Shown in pieces: positions 50,310 to 51,219 of a DNA stretch of 51,219 bases; positions within the stretch are counted from its first letter, which is position 1, and every line of letters begins with the position of its first letter. The notes beneath the pieces were generated by a model. It saw only the letters and a program-made list of their open reading frames with translations. It ran no database searches and had not been told where the DNA came from. Source of the stretch: JAJTCH01 sp040386195. Lineage in GTDB: Bacteria > Pseudomonadota > Alphaproteobacteria > Rickettsiales > UBA1997. Location: contig JAZKFV010000013.1 in the NCBI GenBank assembly GCA_040386195.1, positions 1-51,219 on the forward strand, read 5' to 3'. The translations under genes were made by a program, and so were the position numbers.

Positions 50310-51114
50310 ATTAGCAATTGTAGCGGGCAAAGGTGATTTGCCAAAAATGATTATCAAAAAATGTCAAGAACAAGGCAGAGAATTTGTGGTGATTTTAATT
50401 AATGGTGAGCCAAGCAATGTTGATTTTCTTGGCTACGATCATCACATTATTGGCTTTAGTGAAATTTCTAAAATTCTCAATATTTTAAAAACCAATCAAA
50501 TTAAAGAATTAGTTTTTGCCGGCGGCGTTACCAAGCCTTCAATGGCGGGAATGAAGCCGGATGGCAAAGGTGCGGTTTTGCTTTCCAAAATTCTCAGCAA
50601 TAAATTTTTTGGCGACGATAATTTGCTTTCCACCATCATTAATTTTTTTGAGAAAGAAGGTTTTAAAGTAATTGGCGCCGATAAAATTATTGATGATTTG
50701 TTGGCAAGCAAAGGCGTTATGGGAAATGTGAAGCTAGATGCGCAAATGCAAAAAGATATTGAGATGGGGCAAAATGCTTTAAAGGTGATGTCGGATTTAG
50801 ATATTGGTCAAGCTGTGGTAGTTCAGCAAAAACAAATTATTGGTGTGGAAGCAATTGAAGGAACTGACGCGCTGATTAAAAGATGCGCTGATTTACAATT
50901 TAAACAAGGCAGCAAACCAGTTTTAGTGAAGATGAAAAAACATAATCAAAGCACCAAAATTGATTTGCCGGCGCTCGGTGTTGATACAATAAAAAACCTT
51001 GCCAGCTCTGGCTTTGCAGGAGTTGCGGTGCAGGCGAATTTTTGTTTGATTATTAATCAGAAAGAAGTTGTGAAATTGGCTGACGAGCTTGGGGTTTTTG
51101 TGGTTGGGGTTTGA
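50299..51114 (+). CDS. lpxI: UDP-2,3-diacylglucosamine diphosphatase LpxI
   Basis: Hydrolyses UDP-2,3-diacyl-GlcN to lipid X in lipid A synthesis; it is the alphaproteobacterial alternative to LpxH. The 271-residue DUF1009 protein starts MQDKLAIVAGKGDLPKMI. FAGGVTKPSM, DDNLLSTIINFFEKEGF and the C-terminal IGVEAIEGTDALIKRC with VLVKMKKHNQ and DLPALGVDTI form the signature. It overlaps the SDR gene by 11 bp. With LpxC in the same window it supports an intact lipid A pathway. Confidence 0.94.
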   Translation: MQDKLAIVAGKGDLPKMIIKKCQEQGREFVVILINGEPSNVDFLGYDHHIIGFSEISKILNILKTNQIKELVFAGGVTKPSMAGMKPDGKGAVLLSKILSNKFFGDDNLLSTIINFFEKEGFKVIGADKIIDDLLASKGVMGNVKLDAQMQKDIEMGQNALKVMSDLDIGQAVVVQQKQIIGVEAIEGTDALIKRCADLQFKQGSKPVLVKMKKHNQSTKIDLPALGVDTIKNLASSGFAGVAVQANFCLIINQKEVVKLADELGVFVVGV

Positions 51115-51141
51115 TAGTCAGTTTTTATTCCTTAGTCACAT

Positions 51142-51219
51142 TGTCATCCTGAGCGAAGCGAAGGATCTCGTGAGACGAGAACTGAAATTGCTTCATGAGA
51201 TCCTTCGCTTCGCTCAGGA
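51142..51219. repeat. ~90-bp palindromic repeat, copy 4 (cut by window end)
   Basis: Starts TGTCATCCTGAGCGAAGCG after lpxI. The right arm reaches CGCTTCGCTCAGGA at the last base of the window, so about 7 bases of the end are missing. It has the shortest centre of the four copies. Confidence 0.85.

Overview
This is a low-GC alphaproteobacterial chromosome segment that looks most like the order Rickettsiales. The reasons are strong AT bias, a split and compact housekeeping gene order, single-copy lipid A and Mla envelope genes, a DUF1640-like coiled-coil protein, a small lipoprotein resembling Rickettsia-type hypotheticals, and dispersed palindromic repeats. It is less reduced than Rickettsia itself: it keeps carA, a TyrA-type prephenate dehydrogenase, a BioC-like methyltransferase, cytochrome bd oxidase and an exported phytochelatin-synthase-like protein. 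An environmental or extracellular member of the order would fit. This placement is inference from gene content; no 16S gene is present.

Layout. 0.3-1.8 kb: rpsF-rpsR-rplI, tRNA-Met and a strong bidirectional terminator. 1.9-4.4 kb (minus): an isolated nuoL and a coiled-coil membrane protein. 4.5-7.4 kb (minus): a probable operon of a prepilin-like LamG-type protein followed by five small lipoproteins that share a GW-x-DGCE-type motif; this is the least explained and most interesting block. 7.5-8.4 kb: a Trm112-like protein overlapping rlmE. 8.4-10.7 kb (minus): ftsK, flanked on both sides by five-unit heptanucleotide arrays. 10.9-16.8 kb: DUF3576-like lipoprotein, leuS (with a third heptanucleotide array inside the coding sequence), a second prepilin-like LamG protein, a SIMPL protein and carA. 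17-21.3 kb (minus): gyrA-dnaB. 21.6-22.3 kb: a ParD/ParE-type toxin-antitoxin pair and a MITE-like palindrome. 22.3-26.7 kb: lpxC, RidA, VOC, phytochelatin synthase, tRNA-Gln with a 146-bp tandem repeat built on its 3' end, and a flavoprotein. 26.7-31.5 kb (minus): tyrA-ispG-bioC-TPR-mlaA-mlaC, tightly coupled. 31.5-35.3 kb: two small unknowns, ctpA-surA, tRNA-Gly (minus), BON lipoprotein. 35.3-43.3 kb (minus): fabF-mltG, rpsA-sppA, acpP, and cca-ispB. 43.4-51.1 kb: an orphan sdhA-like gene, a degenerate inositol monophosphatase, obgE, cydAB, a FolM-like SDR and lpxI.

How it works together. Much of the window serves the cell envelope: lipid A (LpxC, LpxI), phospholipid trafficking (MlaA, MlaC), outer-membrane protein folding and quality control (SurA, CtpA, BON lipoprotein), peptidoglycan (MltG), fatty acids (AcpP, FabF) and polyprenyl carriers (IspG, polyprenyl synthase). 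The rest is replication, segregation and translation (DnaB, GyrA, FtsK, LeuS, S1, ObgE, RlmE) and respiration (NuoL, SdhA, CydAB).

Four repeat classes are dispersed: about 90-bp palindromes with the end TGTCATCCTGAG (four copies), palindromes ending in TAGGACTTACGCA (two), 35-bp arrays of five heptamers (three of one family, two of a second), and the tRNA-Gln 146-bp repeat. Shine-Dalgarno sequences are absent from most starts I inspected. No CRISPR array, complete insertion sequence, prophage or origin was recognised.
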